A stretch of DNA of 64,000 nt, taken from the NCBI GenBank assembly GCA_902768785.1, contig CACXMM010000004.1, positions 35,998-99,997 of the forward strand. The letters run 5' to 3'. Source of the DNA: an uncultured Prevotellaceae bacterium. Lineage in GTDB: Bacteria > Bacteroidota > Bacteroidia > Bacteroidales > Bacteroidaceae. The notes under the pieces are model-generated. The model ran no database searches. It saw only the letters and a program-made list of their open reading frames with translations, and had not been told where the DNA came from. The translations under genes and the position numbers were made by a program. Below are positions 63,804 through 64,000 of this stretch, in pieces; position 1 is the first letter of the stretch; each line of letters starts with the position of its first letter.

Positions 63804-63838
63804 GAAGAGGTCCCGAGTTCAAATCTCGGTTACAGCTC
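63804..63838 (+). pseudogene. 3' fragment of a tRNA (T-arm and acceptor strand)
   Basis: CCGAG-TTCAAAT-CTCGG (63813-63829) is a perfect T-arm, followed by TTACAGCT as an acceptor 3' strand, but the D-arm, anticodon arm and 5' acceptor strand are missing. The identity cannot be read without the anticodon. Confidence 0.7.
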
Positions 63839-63906
63839 TACTGATTTGTTGTATTTGTGAAGCAGACAATACGCGATTATTCATTTAATAAATAAAAAGT
63901 AAAGCT

Positions 63907-64000
63907 ATGGCTAAAGAGCAATTTGTGCGCACCAAACCGCACGTAAACATTGGTACTATCGGTCACGTTGACCATGGTAAGACTACTCTGACCGCTGCCA
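63907..64000 (+). CDS. tuf: Elongation factor Tu, 3'-truncated by the window end
   Basis: The 31 codons present ([20 protein letters not shown] onward) match EF-Tu, with the G1 motif GHVDHGKT complete. The tRNA-Thr, tRNA-Tyr, tuf order is typical. Confidence 0.97.
   Translation, partial: MAKEQFVRTKPHVNIGTIGHVDHGKTTLTAA

Overview
The window reads as chromosomal DNA of a Bacteroidales bacterium, most likely a Prevotella-type species. The evidence is a string of promoters of the Bacteroidota form (TTTG, about 20 bp, TAnnTTTG), a near absence of Shine-Dalgarno sequences, a complete division/cell-wall (dcw) cluster in Bacteroidota order, a glsA/glsB glycine-lipid pair, and a secreted protein with a Prevotella-like C-terminal tail. 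It is mostly housekeeping DNA, with one accessory catabolic locus. I see no insertion sequence, prophage, plasmid function or CRISPR array.

Layout. 1-2687: 3' part of a GH95 glycosidase gene and an overlapping AraC regulator. 2739-7728 (minus): DUF3109, ung, a HerA-like DUF853 ATPase and gpmI. 7973-18448: a catabolic locus made of two convergent operons and one divergent gene: CE15-type esterase, split transketolase and DUF1537 kinase (plus strand); BKACE, GlpK-like FGGY kinase, Asp/Glu-racemase-like protein and MFS transporter (minus); and a fucose-isomerase-like protein (plus). 19183-20124: a lipoprotein. 20310-36311 (minus): mraZ, rsmH, ftsL, ftsI, murE, mraY, murD, ftsW, murG, murC, ftsQ, ftsA, ftsZ. 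36599-41720: glycine-lipid genes, aldA and a serpin lipoprotein. 41727-57527: dgt, dut, a TPR lipoprotein, a DUF4292 lipoprotein, an EnvC-like protein, argE, an acyl-CoA ligase, prfB, a 47-residue membrane protein, CYTH, VanZ, two tandem NSS symporters and a helix-hairpin-helix protein. 58549-61737: a 1062-residue repeat-rich surface protein. 62032-64000: rpsU, a Xer recombinase, hpf, tRNA-Thr, tRNA-Tyr, a tRNA fragment and the start of tuf.

How the genes work together. The dcw genes build and divide the murein sacculus. The catabolic locus looks like a complete path for an unidentified sugar or sugar acid: ester cleavage, import, isomerisation, phosphorylation, two-carbon transfer and beta-keto acid cleavage. 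Its mix of split transketolase, FGGY kinase and DUF1537 kinase recalls the D-apiose/D-apionate pathways, but the substrate is not proven by sequence.

The most unusual signal is non-coding. Three intergenic regions (18725-19074, 38474-38598, 57681-58235) hold arrays with a strict 22-bp step, built from 15-bp units (mostly 6-3-6 palindromes) and 7-bp spacers. The geometry is constant while the unit sequence changes completely between blocks. Two of the arrays belong to one dispersed element present in inverted orientation about 39 kb apart. Separately, many gene-to-gene linkers are filled with degenerate 7-, 8- or 9-bp tandem arrays, and the 9-bp type also appears in frame inside two coding regions.
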